Shown one piece after another: positions 44,486-56,251 of a DNA stretch of 64,000 nt. A program made the translations under genes and the position numbers. A model generated the notes under the pieces. It saw only the letters and a list, made by a program, of their open reading frames with translations. It had not been told where the DNA came from and searched no databases. Positions within the stretch are counted from its first letter, which is position 1; each line of letters opens with the position of its first letter. Source of the stretch: Vigna angularis (taxonomy: Eukaryota > Streptophyta > Magnoliopsida > Fabales > Fabaceae); the NCBI RefSeq assembly GCF_016808095.1, contig NC_068979.1:21597444-21661443 (forward strand), read 5' to 3'.

Positions 44486-45118
44486 TTAGTACTGAGTCTC
44501 GAACAGATGGGGATACAAATCCTTAATGGCATCTTCCACCTCCCATGTAGAGTCTCCTGTCTTCTCGTCCCACACTATTTTTACCAATCTGACTGCTTTT
44601 CTTCTGTAGTATTTGGTGTCACTGCCTTCAATGCGTACCGGCTGCATCTCCAACGTACGATCTTGACGAAGATGAATGTTTTCTAATTCCAATATGTGAG
44701 AGGGGTCGGCTACATACTTCCGGAGTTGAGAAACATGAAAGACTGGATGCAAGTTTGATAACTGAGGCGGCAAAGACAACTCGTACGCAACTGGCCCAAT
44801 CTTCCTCAAGATTTGATAAGGTCCGACGAACTTGGGAGACAACTTCTTTGGTCGGATAACTCTCCCTACACCAGTGGTCGGATGTAGTCTAAGGAAGACA
44901 TGATCTCCTGCATCGAACTCCAAGTGTCTTCTCCTCTTGTCAGCATAAGATTTATGTCGACTCCTGGACGTCTTCAACCTTTCTTGAATCAGCTTCACTT
45001 TCTCAGTCGTCTGCTGAATGAGCTCTGGTCCTGTTAACACCTTTTCCCCTTCCTGGAACCAACACAAAGGCGTTCGGCATTTCCTTCCATATAGAGCTTC
45101 AAAAGTATCTAATGCATA
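44486..45118 (-). pseudogene. Chromovirus integrase C-terminus and chromodomain fragment
   Basis: The minus-strand frame reads TFEALYGRKCRTPLCWFQEG at its broken 5' end, then the integrase C-terminal region (HKSYADKRRRHLEFDAGDHV, LSPKFVGPYQILRKIGPVAY, LHPVFHVSQLRKYV) and a chromodomain-like end (VRLVKIVWDEKTGDSTWEVE), stopping at 44486. A chromodomain would direct integration towards marked chromatin. Everything upstream (gag, protease, RT, RNase H, integrase core) is missing: the sequence is cut near 45118. An internal ATG at 45067 is not a real start. Confidence 0.9.
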
Positions 45119-45140
45119 TTACCACACCAGTATTTTTATT

Positions 45141-45215
45141 GTAATCGATTACGAGGCTCAGGTAATCGATTACGAGGCTATTGTAATCGATTACGACCCT
45201 GTGGTAATCGATTAC
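45141..45215 (+). repeat. Four GTAATCGATTAC palindromes at exact 21-bp spacing
   Basis: The 12-base palindrome occurs at 45141, 45162, 45183 and 45204. Spacers vary (GAGGCTCAG, GAGGCTATT, GACCCTGTG), but the period does not. The motif is related to the arm of the satellite hairpin (TAATCGTTTAC). Confidence 0.95.
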
Positions 45216-45359
45216 TGTGTTCAGTTAATTAAACCAAATTATCCCACTGGATAACGTGTATAACTTGCAATCGTGTTCATAACCGCCCAAAACACATCCT
45301 TCCTCAAATTCGTTTCGAAAACCTCTCTTCTCTCAGTGCAAAACCCTAAACGAAATAGA

Positions 45360-46283
45360 ATGGCTGATCGTGGAACGAAGAAACAAAAGGCATCTTCTTC
45401 CATTGGTGGACGTCGCCGTCGGCGGAGTCCAACCCCGTCACCATCGTCATCCCCTCCAATGGCTACCAATGATCTCTTCTCGTCGGATGAGCAACAGGAG
45501 AAATATGCCCAACATTTCGTAAATCGGGAAATTTTGGAGAGTAAGTATCTAGAGGACGAATACTTTCAAGGAAAAAATTTTCAATTCTATGACATATTAC
45601 ACGAAGCTGGGCTGACTGAATTTGTGTGTTTAAGAAGACATTACCACCCACAATTAGTCAGAGTGTTCTATAGCAACATGTCAATATCGGATACTGGGGT
45701 TATTCGAAGCGAAGTTAGAGGTGTAAAAATTAGGGTCAGCCCTAATCTTTTTCAACAACTGACTAATCTCCCATCTGATGGTGTTTGTTACGAAGGCAAA
45801 GTTGTAGATGAGTGGAAAGAACAATACGATTCTGTCACTGCAAGGCAACTAGTGTGTAGAGATGATGCAGCCATACAATCTAGAATACTAGCGGGGCACA
45901 TGAAGGTTCAACCAAGGATACTTCATTACGTTCTCACTAGAGTATTAATTCCTCGTGCAACCAATATTGGTCAGGCATCCGAAGAGGATATTATGCTGCT
46001 ATGGGCATTTTTCAATTCCATTCACATTACCTGGGGACATCTTATTAGATATAAGATGAAAAGAGCATTAAGGGAGAACGCAAAGTTGCCGTATCCACAT
46101 TTGATAACCATCTTCATGGAACACTTTGAAGTGCCTACTGAAAGTTATCCCATTTCAGAACTGAAGTTGAAGCAAAGAATTGGTTGTGAAGTTGTAGCAT
46201 CATTTGGTTATATGCAAAATGATGAAGGAGAATGGGTTCCCAAAGGCAACGTGTCAACACTCAATTTCCTCCGGATTGACTAA
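45360..46283 (+). pseudogene. Plant-transposon-protein-domain ORF cut by an LTR
   Basis: ATG at 45360 in an AGAATGGC context after a leader with AAAACCCTAAACG. The protein begins with a basic/serine-rich tail (GGRRRRRSPTPSPSSSPP). Then comes a globular region I take for the putative plant transposon protein domain (PF20167-like): EKYAQHFVNREILESKYLED, HPQLVRVFYSNMSISDTGVI, GVKIRVSPNLFQQLTNLP, RILHYVLTRVLIPRATNIGQ, LPYPHLITIFMEHFEVPTES. Such ORFs occur with DNA transposons and as extra ORFs of Tat retroelements; the biochemical role is unknown. Native sequence ends at 46251; the last ten codons are LTR sequence. A homologous but diverged ORF lies at 61824. Confidence in the domain name is moderate. 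Confidence 0.65.
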
Positions 46284-49200
46284 ATATTTTTGTTTTATTG
46301 TATTCTCCTCATAAAAAGAAAAATTGAAAAAAATGTATATAAAATAAAAGTAAAAAAAAAAAAAAAAAAGGGATGAAAACGTTCGTCCAAACAAATACCG
46401 TTCGTCCTTCCCCACTGTTGCTGAGGCCGCTCGTCCAAACAGTGACCGTTCGGTTCTCCCCACTGAAACCGTTCATCCTTCCCCACTGTTACTGTGGCCG
46501 CTCGTCCAAACAGTGACCGTTCGTCCTCACCCACTGTTTCTGCGACCGTTCGCCCAGAAGCGACTGCTTGAGCGTTCGGTCTTTCACTATTCGGCCGTTC
46601 GGCCATGTGTTAATTTGGGACGTTCGTCCTCTGTTTTGAACCGCTCGTCCTCGCCTTTATGCGAACGTTCGTCCTCTGTTTCCAACCGTTCGTTTTATGC
46701 CTATTGCGAACGTTCGTCCTCATCTTAAAGCGTTCGTCCCGGTCTTTTAGGACGTTCGTCCTTTACCTTGTTCAACCGTTCGGCATTTCGTTTCCTCTGG
46801 ACGTTCGTCATCAACCATTCGGCCTGACAAGGTCGGTCAATGTTCAAGCTTGTGAGCGTTCGGTCTGTACTATTTGAACGTTCGTTCTTAATGTGTTTTT
46901 GTTCTCAGTTTAGCGAACGTCCAAGCCGAGCGTTCGGTCTGTTTGAGATGTCGAGCGTTCGGGTAGTGATTGTGAGCGTTCGGTTTTCGTTGGTTGACCT
47001 TGTGAACGTTCGTTCTTTGTTACTGTTTGCGTTCGACCTGTATCAGATTGTTTTACCTCGAGCGTTTGGTTTGAGCGTTCGTTCATTTAATATGAACGGA
47101 CGTTCGTTTTCTGTTTGACCGAGCGTCCAAATAGTTGGTGGCTACATTTTAAAATTGGTCTAAGCTTTCCACCAAGGATTCCCACCTCCAGCTGCCACTG
47201 TTCGCCATTAACGGTCTGACAAAGCATCCACAGTATGGGTTTCTGGCAATTAAAAAAGAGGGAGAATCATTTTGCTGGCACCTGAGTCTGCCTCCCATTC
47301 ATCTTGCTCCCACTTACCTTCAGCACCCTGGCTTCCACTCAACACCCAGACGGCAGAGAAATTGTTGGAGGCACGTGGTGAAAGCAAGCACGCGGCCAAA
47401 GTGAAAACAACTCGCAGTAGGGTTTTCACAATTTAAAAAAAGAAGAAGAGAATATTCCTAGCTGACACTTCCACCTGAGTTGGTCTTCCACGAGCGCCCA
47501 TCTGGAATCTCTGTACAGATTCCGTATGGCATCTATAAAGCCTGCTACGCCACTATGACATTCACCCACGGCCAACACCATGATCGGGGGGATTCTTTCA
47601 TCATCATGGATACAGGGAGGGGACACCAACCTTGGTTTTGGGGGCTCACGGTTAATCACCTCATCTTCACCTATTCCCAATAACCAATACGGAGGGCCAA
47701 CACCATGATCCTGATTCTTTGATCCTCCATTTTTTGGCACACAGCCGAGATCATCACCACCTTCATCCATATTCATTTACCACATTACTGAACACCATGA
47801 CCTTCAACTCCAACATCGCATGACCACCACCCATCACCAACACCTCACGGGTCAGCCTCCCAAAAGCCGCCTTCACCTCCATATTCCCACACAACCAACA
47901 ACTCACGGTCGGCCACCTTCATCTTCTTCATTTTCATCTCCAACGTCCATTGCCTCCAACCCATCATCCATCTCTGAACCAAAAAAAACTCTTCACTCAT
48001 TACCAACCACAGCGAAACCAGACACGACCATCACTCACTATAGGGGGATCCTCACCGAAAAAACCAGACAGAAGCTCCAGCTTCATCACTTCTGATATTC
48101 CTCTCGAACACCATCCACATAGCAACTCCAGCTCCATCGCACTCATCTTCATCCAGTAAGCCTTCATCCAGCATTGAAAACGCTTTACAACATCCCAGCA
48201 AGGAACATCCAATGGCTAGAGGAGTGCCTGGAAGAGGTGTTGCCAGCAGCACGTTACACCAGCACTTCCAACGACTGAGAGACCACTACAATACTCCGCA
48301 TTCAGAGGGAGGAGCACCTTATCGAAAGAGGAAAGCCAGCCACGAAGAGGACCCAGGGCTTAACAAAGATAAACCAAGCTTCAAGAGGTAAGTAATGCAG
48401 CCCGTTCCATGTTTTACTGAGTTTGGTTAGTCGTCTTTGAGTGTATCTTTGTCATACTGTTGCTACGTTTGCATGTGGATAAGTTTGCATGTATTAAGTT
48501 AAATAGATGTTGTGTGAATATTCGTACCAATCCATTGTTACCGAACAACCATCTTGACACCCACGGCCACTGCTAACACCCACGGCCAAACACCCATACT
48601 CGTCCACTCCAGCCCACCAACTTCATCATTACCATTCGACCAACTGCATCACTTCCATCTCCAACACTGTTCCAACACTACACCTATAACCCTTATACAC
48701 ATCAACATCATCATCCTCATCTTGAGACCTCGTGGCCATATACCCTTGCCCCTTTTGTTTTCACGGACAACGCTCCTTTTCAACTTCATCCCGATCACCT
48801 ACAACACCTCCAACACCCGAATCTTCAACCATATCACTTCAACCAAATCACCCAGCCACCTTGCGCCATTATCACTGAGACCACTGGTTCATCACTGTTA
48901 CCTCCCACCATACACCAACCGGGAAACCTGATACTACCAGGAACCCATCTTTGGGTCACAGCCGTCATCATCTCAAGCCCCTCAGCCACCATTTCCATTC
49001 TCAATATTACTGCCTAACTCCTTCATCACCATTGCACCACTTTATACTCCCCACCGTGACCAGTCTAAAGCCTTCCATCCAAACCACCAAGTTGTTGCCA
49101 CCATTCTTCAACCGCCGCTGTCATCCTAGTCACCGCCGCACTATCACCTTGCCTCACTACTCCCAGCCAAACTTCTCCTCCTCTCAAATCGCACCCCCAT

Positions 49201-51382
49201 CTTCATCATGTTCCCATCTAACCCAACACCACAGTGGCAGTCACTGTAAGCCGCCACCGAAACCACTTTCTTCACCGTGACCTGCGGCAATGGCACCTCC
49301 ACAACCAATGTAACAGTCACCACCGCAGCTCACTCCCCTCCGCATGCCATCACCTTCTCAACCCTGCTACCACCGTGACCACTTCGCCAGCTTCAGAACT
49401 AACGAACCCAACCATGGCTTTGGTAAACTCAGAAAACTCATCACTCCAGATCATCATCGCTACCATACTACTTCACGCGATTCAGCAGTGAAACCCGTCC
49501 CTTCACTGTCATCGTCTACACCACCTTCAAACCAAATCACCTTGAGTGTAACGAAGCTGCCATCGAGACCACCGCATTCATTCCCCATTGACGTGTCATA
49601 GCCATTAATACCACCATTGAAAGCCGTCAGCTTCCTTGCGCCACTGCGGCCTCGCGTCATCCTAGCCAACCACCACCACAACAACACAACCTTCTTTCCA
49701 TCATCAACCTCCCGGAACACCTTCGCGAGCCACTCATCTCCTCGACCACCGAATACTCTCATGCTTTCTTGAGCACCAAAACTCGCAACCAAACCCATAC
49801 CATATGTGAAACTCCCACCATAACTTCCCCCTGTAACACCAGCCCACACCGACCATCACCGTTCGCCGTCAACCGTTCATCTGCAGCGAAACCCTCAATC
49901 GCCGTATCATCAACCCATCACCTCACTTGCACCGATCTCGGGGTCACTATAGCGGCCGCCGTCTACGTCCAGGAATGATCACATCTGTAGGAGCGGTCTT
50001 GTTTGGCCTCCGCGTGAAGATTGAAGGGATTCTCTGCCTAGCAAGAATGAAGAAAGGCTTAGGCCACCCGAAAAAGGGCTTAGCCGTTTTTATTGTAATT
50101 CTGGAGATAAAAGGAATTTGGGCCTTGCGTCCACTTCCTTTCTTACACCCTCAATCTTTCATCCGCACCTCCATATTTCACCTGCACACCCCATATTTCA
50201 CTCACGCACCCCCTGTCCTTACCCTTGGGCTCGGACCCATGATAAAAAAAATGATAAAAAACAAAAGTTTTTCTCTTTGTAGCCCCTTGTACTATAACCC
50301 CTTGTTTATTTGTATATAGTAAGCTTATTTGTATTGTTTTGTATAAAAATTATAAAAATTGTAAATAATAAAAAAAATATATAAAACTTAAAAAACATTT
50401 AATGTAATAAATGAAAGCCGTGTGAGTGCTCGTGCGATCGTACGCATCAGCCTAGTACTCATTACGCAAAACAATAAAAAGAGAAAGCCGTGTGAGTGCT
50501 CGTGCGATCGTACGCATCAGCCTAGTACTCATTACGCAAAACAATAAAAAGAGAAAGCCGTGTGAGTGCTCGTGCGATCGTACGCATCAGCCTAGTACTC
50601 ATTATGCAAAACAATAAAAAGAGAAAGCCGTGTGAGTGCTCGTGCGATCGTACGCATCAGCCTAGTACTCGTTAAGCAAAACAATAAAGGAAAAGCCGTG
50701 TGAGTGCTCGTGCGATCGTACGCATCAGCCTAGTACTCATTACGCAAAAAAATATAAATATTACAATAAAAAATACCAAAAAATATAAAAATCTTCGGAA
50801 ACCAAAAACATTCACTTTTTCAAAACTACAAAAAATATCGCCTTGCAGAACTACGTGATCCTTGATTCTCCATCAAAAGTGCAGATACGTAGGAGCAAGG
50901 CCAGTCTTTGTCAGGCTCATTCTCCCAAAAATCCAAATTATCCATAACACGTTTTCAAACAATTTTCCAAACAAATTTCTCAAACAGTTTCTAAATGAAC
51001 TACGGAACCCTGATTTCTCATTCTCACATGAGAATACGTAGGAGCAAGGTCAATCCTTGTCGGGCCCAAAAAGCTAAAAAATATTGTTTGTTTTCTTTAG
51101 AGTTTTATTTCAAGGGAATGTTAAACACTTTGAAAACCACATCCACATTCGCGCATTTAGTTAAAGGTACTGCCTTAGGGCAGGCGTTGTAGGGTGCTAA
51201 TACCTTCCCTACACGTAACCGACTCCCGAACCAAGAATCTGGTTCAATTTGACCATGCCTTATAATTTTATGGTTTTTCCGTAGTTTTCCAGAATAAACT
51301 ATGGTGGCGACTCCAAAATCTCTTTTTCAATATTTTATTCCTTTTATTGGATCGTCGTCCCGTCGCGATTCCGGTTGCGACA
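46252..51382 (+). mobile_element. 5' LTR of an Ogre/Tat-type element
   Basis: Starts TGTCAACACTCAATTTCCTC, ends CCGGTTGCGACA and is followed by an Ogre-type primer-binding site. Length 5131 bp, in the range of giant Ogre LTRs. Contents in order: AT-rich start, GTTCGTCC block (46380-47120), unique stretch (47130-47460), strongly C/A-rich, G-poor stretch (about 47740-49950), T-rich stretch, five 68-bp repeats (50417-50755), and the conserved end with AATAAACTATGGTGGCGACT. No target duplication could be tested, as the right end of the element is not resolved. Short ORFs in it are not supported as genes. Confidence 0.9.
50415..50755 (+). repeat. Five 68-bp tandem repeats in the Ogre LTR
   Basis: Units contain AGCCGTGTGAGTGCTCGTGC, GATCGTACGCATCAGCCTAG and TACTCATTACGCAAAACAAT. 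Units 3 and 4 have single changes (ATTATGC, GTTAAGC). Two copies exist in the solo LTR at 16430. Confidence 0.95.
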
Positions 51383-51384
51383 GA

Positions 51385-51402
51385 TGGCGACTCCACTGGG
51401 GA
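51385..51402 (+). other. Ogre-type primer-binding site
   Basis: TGGCGACTCCACTGGGGA lies two bases after the LTR. It starts with TGG and agrees with the tRNA-Arg site reported for Ogre elements, from memory. A partial copy, GGTGGCGACTCC, lies about 75 bp upstream inside the LTR. Confidence 0.8.
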
Positions 51403-52242
51403 TCACCAGAGAGTCAGGCCATTTAATTAGATGTGCAAATTCAATGTGGTTTTTCTTTGTGTTCTTCTTCCTTTTTTTTTCTTTTTCTTTATCCTTATTT
51501 GATATTTGTCATAATTGTATCTGTGTTTGTTTTGATTATATTGAACCCTAGGATAGAAAACATGTTATATCTGCCTGGGAATTTTCTGGTTGTTTTGCAG
51601 GTGAGGGTTTGGGGTGTACAATTGCATTCTCCCTTCACACACACACATTATATGCATATCATGAGAGAGGCCCTATACCCGGGTCTGAGCGCAACTTAGA
51701 AATAGAGGGGTTGTGTAGCGGTGTCACTCTGGGATGTACTTCCTGTTTGGCTATCGTGAGAACCCCAGCCAGAGTCTGTTCTTTTCATTTGTGTCTCCAC
51801 ATCTAGTTGATTACTCTGACTGTTGTGGAGAAACAGTGAAAAGAGCCATAGCTCTGGTGGCCTGACTTAAGCATTAGGAAGCTATCCTTGTGAGTGCATA
51901 TATTTGGCTTTAGAACTTCAGTCATCCAACCTTTGATAAGGCACAAAAGGGAGAATTGTGTTTTCCTATAACCCTCATGTTCGCTTAATAAAAATCACGC
52001 ACCGCGTACATATCATCATATCTCTTTATGTTTTTTCTTTCTTTCTTTTGCTTTTTCCTTTTTCTTCGCTCATTGTTTTTCTTCATAGTCTTGTCATGTT
52101 TTGTGGATTCTAGTCAAAAATTATAAAGTTGTGATTAAGGCCTTAAGCTAAAAAGGGGAATTAACATGGAAGTTTGAGTCAAGAGGTATTCGAGTTCATA
52201 CATTTTGACGAAAAGATGCACGTCGAGTAAAGGAGGATAATA
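51403..52242 (+). other. Ogre leader between primer-binding site and ORF1
   Basis: Noncoding. Includes a T-rich tract (51450-51545), the string CCCTTCACACACACACATTA, and text typical of Ogre leaders. No conserved protein seen. Confidence 0.5.
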
Positions 52243-53750
52243 TTGGTGGGGTATAAGAATTTGTTGAGTCTGTTAGAGGTGGAGGTCCAAACATCAGCAA
52301 TTACTACTTTAGCCCAGTACTATGATCCATCACTAAGGTGCTTCACTTTCCAAGATTTCCAACTAGTACCAATAGTGGAAGAATTCGAGAAGGTCTTAAA
52401 TATACCTCTCAAGGAAAAAGCTCCATACAACTACCTTGAGCAGTATAAAGTACAGCCAATGAAGTTAGAAAGCGAGTTCACAATCAAGGGCAAAGTGAGG
52501 GGCCTTCCTCAAAGATACTTATAGGAATACCTACATCATTTGGCTTAAGAGGAAAATTGGGAAATGTTTACGGATGTATTAGCTCTTCTCCTCTATGGTG
52601 TCATGCTTTCTCCTAAATGTCAAAAACCTCGTCGATTATGCCGCTATGAATGCATTTGTGGGAGACAAAGAGCGCTGTGAGAATCTAGTCAGTGCCATCC
52701 TGGCTGAAGTTTATGAGACCCTTAATCGTTGTTATGAACTTAAAGGGGGAAGGATGTTATGTTGTCTACCAGTGTTGTATATGTGGTTCATTTCCCGTGA
52801 GACTGGAGATGCCTTAAATTCCCTGTACCCCATGGACGAATTATTGTGGTATATAATCGATTACAAGGACATTGTAAACGATTACCCGAGAGAAAGTTGG
52901 ATTTTGTACAAAAAGTCCATCACAGGTACTCAGTCAGGTGAACATGGGTCACCATTGGAAAAAGATATGATTTTTTAGGAACTTTTGCACTTGTCTTAGG
53001 ATGTTCCTTGTGAACCACATGTGAAAAGAGCAAATGAATGGGCGCAACTTTGTGCAAGTTTAAACGAAGAACAAGATAAATGGTGTGTCCCTTGGCAGCA
53101 TAGATCAGATTACATATCATTGCAGGAGGTATCCTAATGTACCCCTCATGGGTATTAGGTGGTGTATTAATTGCAATCCTATGTTAGCGCAAAAAATAAT
53201 TTGAGTATCCTGAGAGGATCGCTAACACCTGCATCTCTCGCCACATTGCAGATCATATGAGGCATGAATCTTTTGCTGAAATGTTTCATCAAGTTAAAGA
53301 CACTCGGGGAAATGTTGTTCGCTTCAAAGAAAGGTCCAAGATCATGGACTGTTAGTGGAAGTTTCCCTTAGCCAATGAATCACGGAAAGGGTTAAGACAA
53401 TCAAGTTGTAATTAATTTCCCTAACCCAAATTGCGAAAAGAAATTTCAAAATGATGAGCAGTGGATAGAAGCAACAATGACAAAACTAGAGAAGGAACGT
53501 TGCCATTCAGCTAAAAGGGGACATAAAGGTTGATGAGTCAGATGAAGGAATATGTCGTTGAAGAAGGACAAGTCACTCACAATTAGCTTTCTTCATCAAT
53601 GAAGTCATTGAAAATGTTCCTAAGATATTAGTTGATGCTGGGTCTGTAATGTCAATCATCAACCCGCCTAAGGGGATTGAAACATTCCTCAATTGCTGTG
53701 AGAAACTGATCAGACAAATGAAGAATGAGATGACTAAAGCCTGCGATGGT
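52243..53750 (+). pseudogene. Ogre/Tat ORF1, decayed
   Basis: Broken frames read as the Ogre ORF1 protein of unknown function that precedes gag: LAQYYDPSLRCFTFQDFQLV and VEEFEKVLNIPLKEKAPYNY near 52290-52430, MVSCFLLNVKNLVDYAAMNA near 52595, NEWAQLCASLNEEQDKWCVP near 53034-53090. There are several stops and frameshifts, and a 111-bp piece of the local satellite is spliced in at 52854-52964. The start is uncertain: 52243 is only the beginning of an open stretch, not an ATG. A short stretch near 53580-53700 (FFINEVIENVPKILVDAGSV) is open, but I cannot place it. Confidence 0.65.
52854..52964 (+). repeat. Satellite monomer fragment inside Ogre ORF1
   Basis: TAATCGATTACA, then ATTGTAAACGATTACCCGAG, TTTTGTACAAAAAGTCC and CAGTCAGGTGAACATGGGTC match the ~281-bp monomer from hairpin to about 110 bp. 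The left arm has ATCGATTAC instead of ATCGTTTAC. Confidence 0.9.
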
Positions 53751-54013
53751 TGACCAAGAATTCCTATGTCTAGCATTTTGGGGATTTCAGAATGATGAAC
53801 CACCTTATTGACTCTGTTTCGTGTTAATTTCCAAAATTATACCGGGGCAAATATTTTCACAGCTTTATAGTTTCTGACTAGAGAATTTGAACTATGTTTT
53901 CTTTTCTTTTCTTTTCTTTTTTATTTTTATTTTTCTTTTTTCTTAATTTGTTTCACAAAAAATACAGCTAAGCATCTAAGACACCCTAAAGGACACGAAC
54001 CAGTGGCAAAATC

Positions 54014-55404
54014 ATGGAGAACCAAGTAGAAGTTCAAGAGGGAATGAAAGCCGATATCCGACAGCTGAAGGAACAAATGAGACAGGTCCTAAAGACCCTG
54101 GATGCCTTACAAAGTCCTGGATGTTTATGCACACAATGATCACAACAAGGAGTTCCAGAAGCACAAACTTTCCCTTCCTATGGTCTTCCCCCGAATTATA
54201 CTCCACCCTCAGGAGTGGACTCGAGACATCTTGACACTCAAAAGGCCGAAGGTAATACAGCTGAAGTAGAAGATGAGCCTGGGGCAACCACTTTCACAAT
54301 TCCTAGGCAGACGATCCAACCAGGTATTGAGATCATGATAATGAAAAAACAACCTGAGACGAAGTCTCCATCTTGTGTCATTACACCAGCAGATTTTAAG
54401 GACGATAAGAGTAGATTAGAAGTCCTCGAAAAGAGGTTGAGAGCCAGAGAGGGTGAAGGAAGTTTTGAATCTGGAGATGCTAAAAAACTATGTTTAGTTC
54501 CCGATGTGGTGATACCTCCAAAGTTCAAGTTGCCAGAGTTTGAGCAATATCAGGGAAATACTTGCCCGAGGTGCCATATAACCATGTACTGCAGGAAAAT
54601 GGCAGCTTATGCCCGCAATGAAAAACTTTTGATTCATTTCTTCCAAGAAAGTTCAACTGACGAGGCTCTAACTTGGTACATGCACTTAGATACTACTCAC
54701 ATCTACTCATGGAAGCATTTGGTTGAGACATTCCTAAGGCAGTATGGATATAATAAAGATTTGACACCTGATAGAGCACAACTGTAGAACATGGTGAAGA
54801 AAGAATCTGAATCATTCAGAGAATATGCCCAAAGGTGGAGAGAGATAGCTGCTCAAGTAGAACCGCGTCTGAGTGACAAGGAGATGACTACCACGTTTTT
54901 GAGTACTCTGCAACCACCATTTTATGAGCACATGTTAAGCATCTCAGTCTCCTCAAGTTTTACTGACATAGTAGTAATTGGAGAGAGGGTTGAGAGTGGC
55001 ATAAGAAATGGAAAAATTGCACTAGGCCCAGAGCTAGTAGCCAGTTTAAACGAGTATGGTCCTAGACATGAGAAAGATAAGAAGCGAAGAGCTAATTCCC
55101 ATTTTACTGCCTATCCTCAAATGTCACATTCCTATGGGTCTAGTCGAGCCACTGAACGAAGAAATTACAATCGTGATGAGAGGGTCGCCAACTTCACTCC
55201 TATCCCCATGACCTATACGGAGCTACTACCAGATCTTCTCCGTAGAAACCTCATGAAGATTTGTCCAACTAGGCCTATACGACCTCCGTACCCAAAGAAC
55301 TATGACGTAAATGCCATGTGGACATTCAACTGAGGCATGCAAGGCTCTAAAACGTAAAGTGCAATCTTTGATCGATTCAGGATGTTTAAAGTTTGAAGAA
55401 ATGT
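54014..55404 (+). pseudogene. Ogre/Tat gag, decayed
   Basis: Begins at ATG 54014 (MENQVEVQEGMKADIRQLKE, a coiled-coil-like start) and continues in broken frames. The conserved capsid part is clear: KFKLPEFEQYQGNTCPRCHI, MYCRKMAAYARNEKLLIHFF, EALTWYMHLDTTHIYSWKHL (54525-54720), SESFREYAQRWREIAAQVEP (54800-54860). Gag would package element RNA into cytoplasmic particles. Stops occur near 54137 and at 54785-54787 (CTG-TAG), with a frameshift between. It ends near 55404 (LKRKVQSLIDSGCLKFEE). No protease, RT, RNase H or integrase follows, so the element cannot be autonomous. Confidence 0.85.
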
Positions 55405-56250
55405 AATCTAGCACTGCGGCAAGGCGTGAGTTCACCTCTACAAATGCCATGGACGAGTGAAGAGGACTCTCGGATTATTTGGAAAGCATAAGTTATTGTA
55501 AAAGTGGGAACTGATGTTGTTTTGCTCGAGCTTTAATTTGTCTCACTATGAGGTTTATGCTCATTGATATTACGCTTTCATCCATGAACTTTTAATGTGA
55601 ACTTTCATTACTTGGTATCTCCAAGGTTTACTGGAAATCATGTCCTAATAGGGTGTCGCCAAACAAAAAAAAATGATGATATAAAAAAAAAAGGTTTGTC
55701 GAAATTCGAATTGTGCAAATTTTGTTTACAAGTTCATTGTTCCTCTCTTCCTATTTCTGCATTGTCTCATATGCATAATGATTTCAAAATTTTGTTTTTC
55801 ATGCTCGTGGCGTTCGCTTTGGATTTCATTTCATAAGAAGTCATTTTTCCGTATTTTCTTTGTAAGTAATTTATTTTCTGATGAACCTGGTTTTCCATTA
55901 TTTCGTTTAGATTAGAAATTTTGTTTAGACTGAAATCAAAGAAAAACCGTAAAAATCTATTTTATTTCATCATTTGGGCAAGATTTACAGTAAGGTCGGA
56001 AAGATGATTTTGAACAAGGACATCAATTTAAATACACTCATACGATCTTAACATTTGAAAAAAAATGCATAAAAAAGAGAAAAAAAGCAGATATAACAAA
56101 AGGTGCAAAGTTACAAATTCGGAAATAAAAGCAAAATAAAACAAAAAAAAGCAGCGAAAAAAGCGGAAGCAAAGCAAATAAACAATGTTCAGAGTTCGAT
56201 CACTGGTGATCGTTAAGTTACAGACCAAAAAAAATAATAAGTGAAGGAAA
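55405..56250. other. Noncoding segment where pol would be expected
   Basis: Only AT-rich untranslatable sequence lies between gag and the antisense homeobox gene. On the minus strand it is the 3' flank of that gene, with the stem CGATCA-CTGG-TGATCG at 56197-56212 (plus-strand reading). I see no trace of reverse transcriptase or integrase motifs. Confidence 0.6.
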
Positions 56251-56251
56251 T

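Noticed and set aside
48031..48050. T7-promoter-like CACTATAGGGGGATCC, and CACTATAGCGGCCGC near 49945
   Set aside because: They look like cloning-vector sequence, but the flanks continue as native LTR on both sides and the upstream promoter bases do not match T7 in full. Chance matches are more likely than contamination.
53575..53700. Protease-like D-A-G-S string in decayed Ogre ORF1
   Set aside because: The motif is weak, lies before gag rather than after it, and the frame is short and broken.
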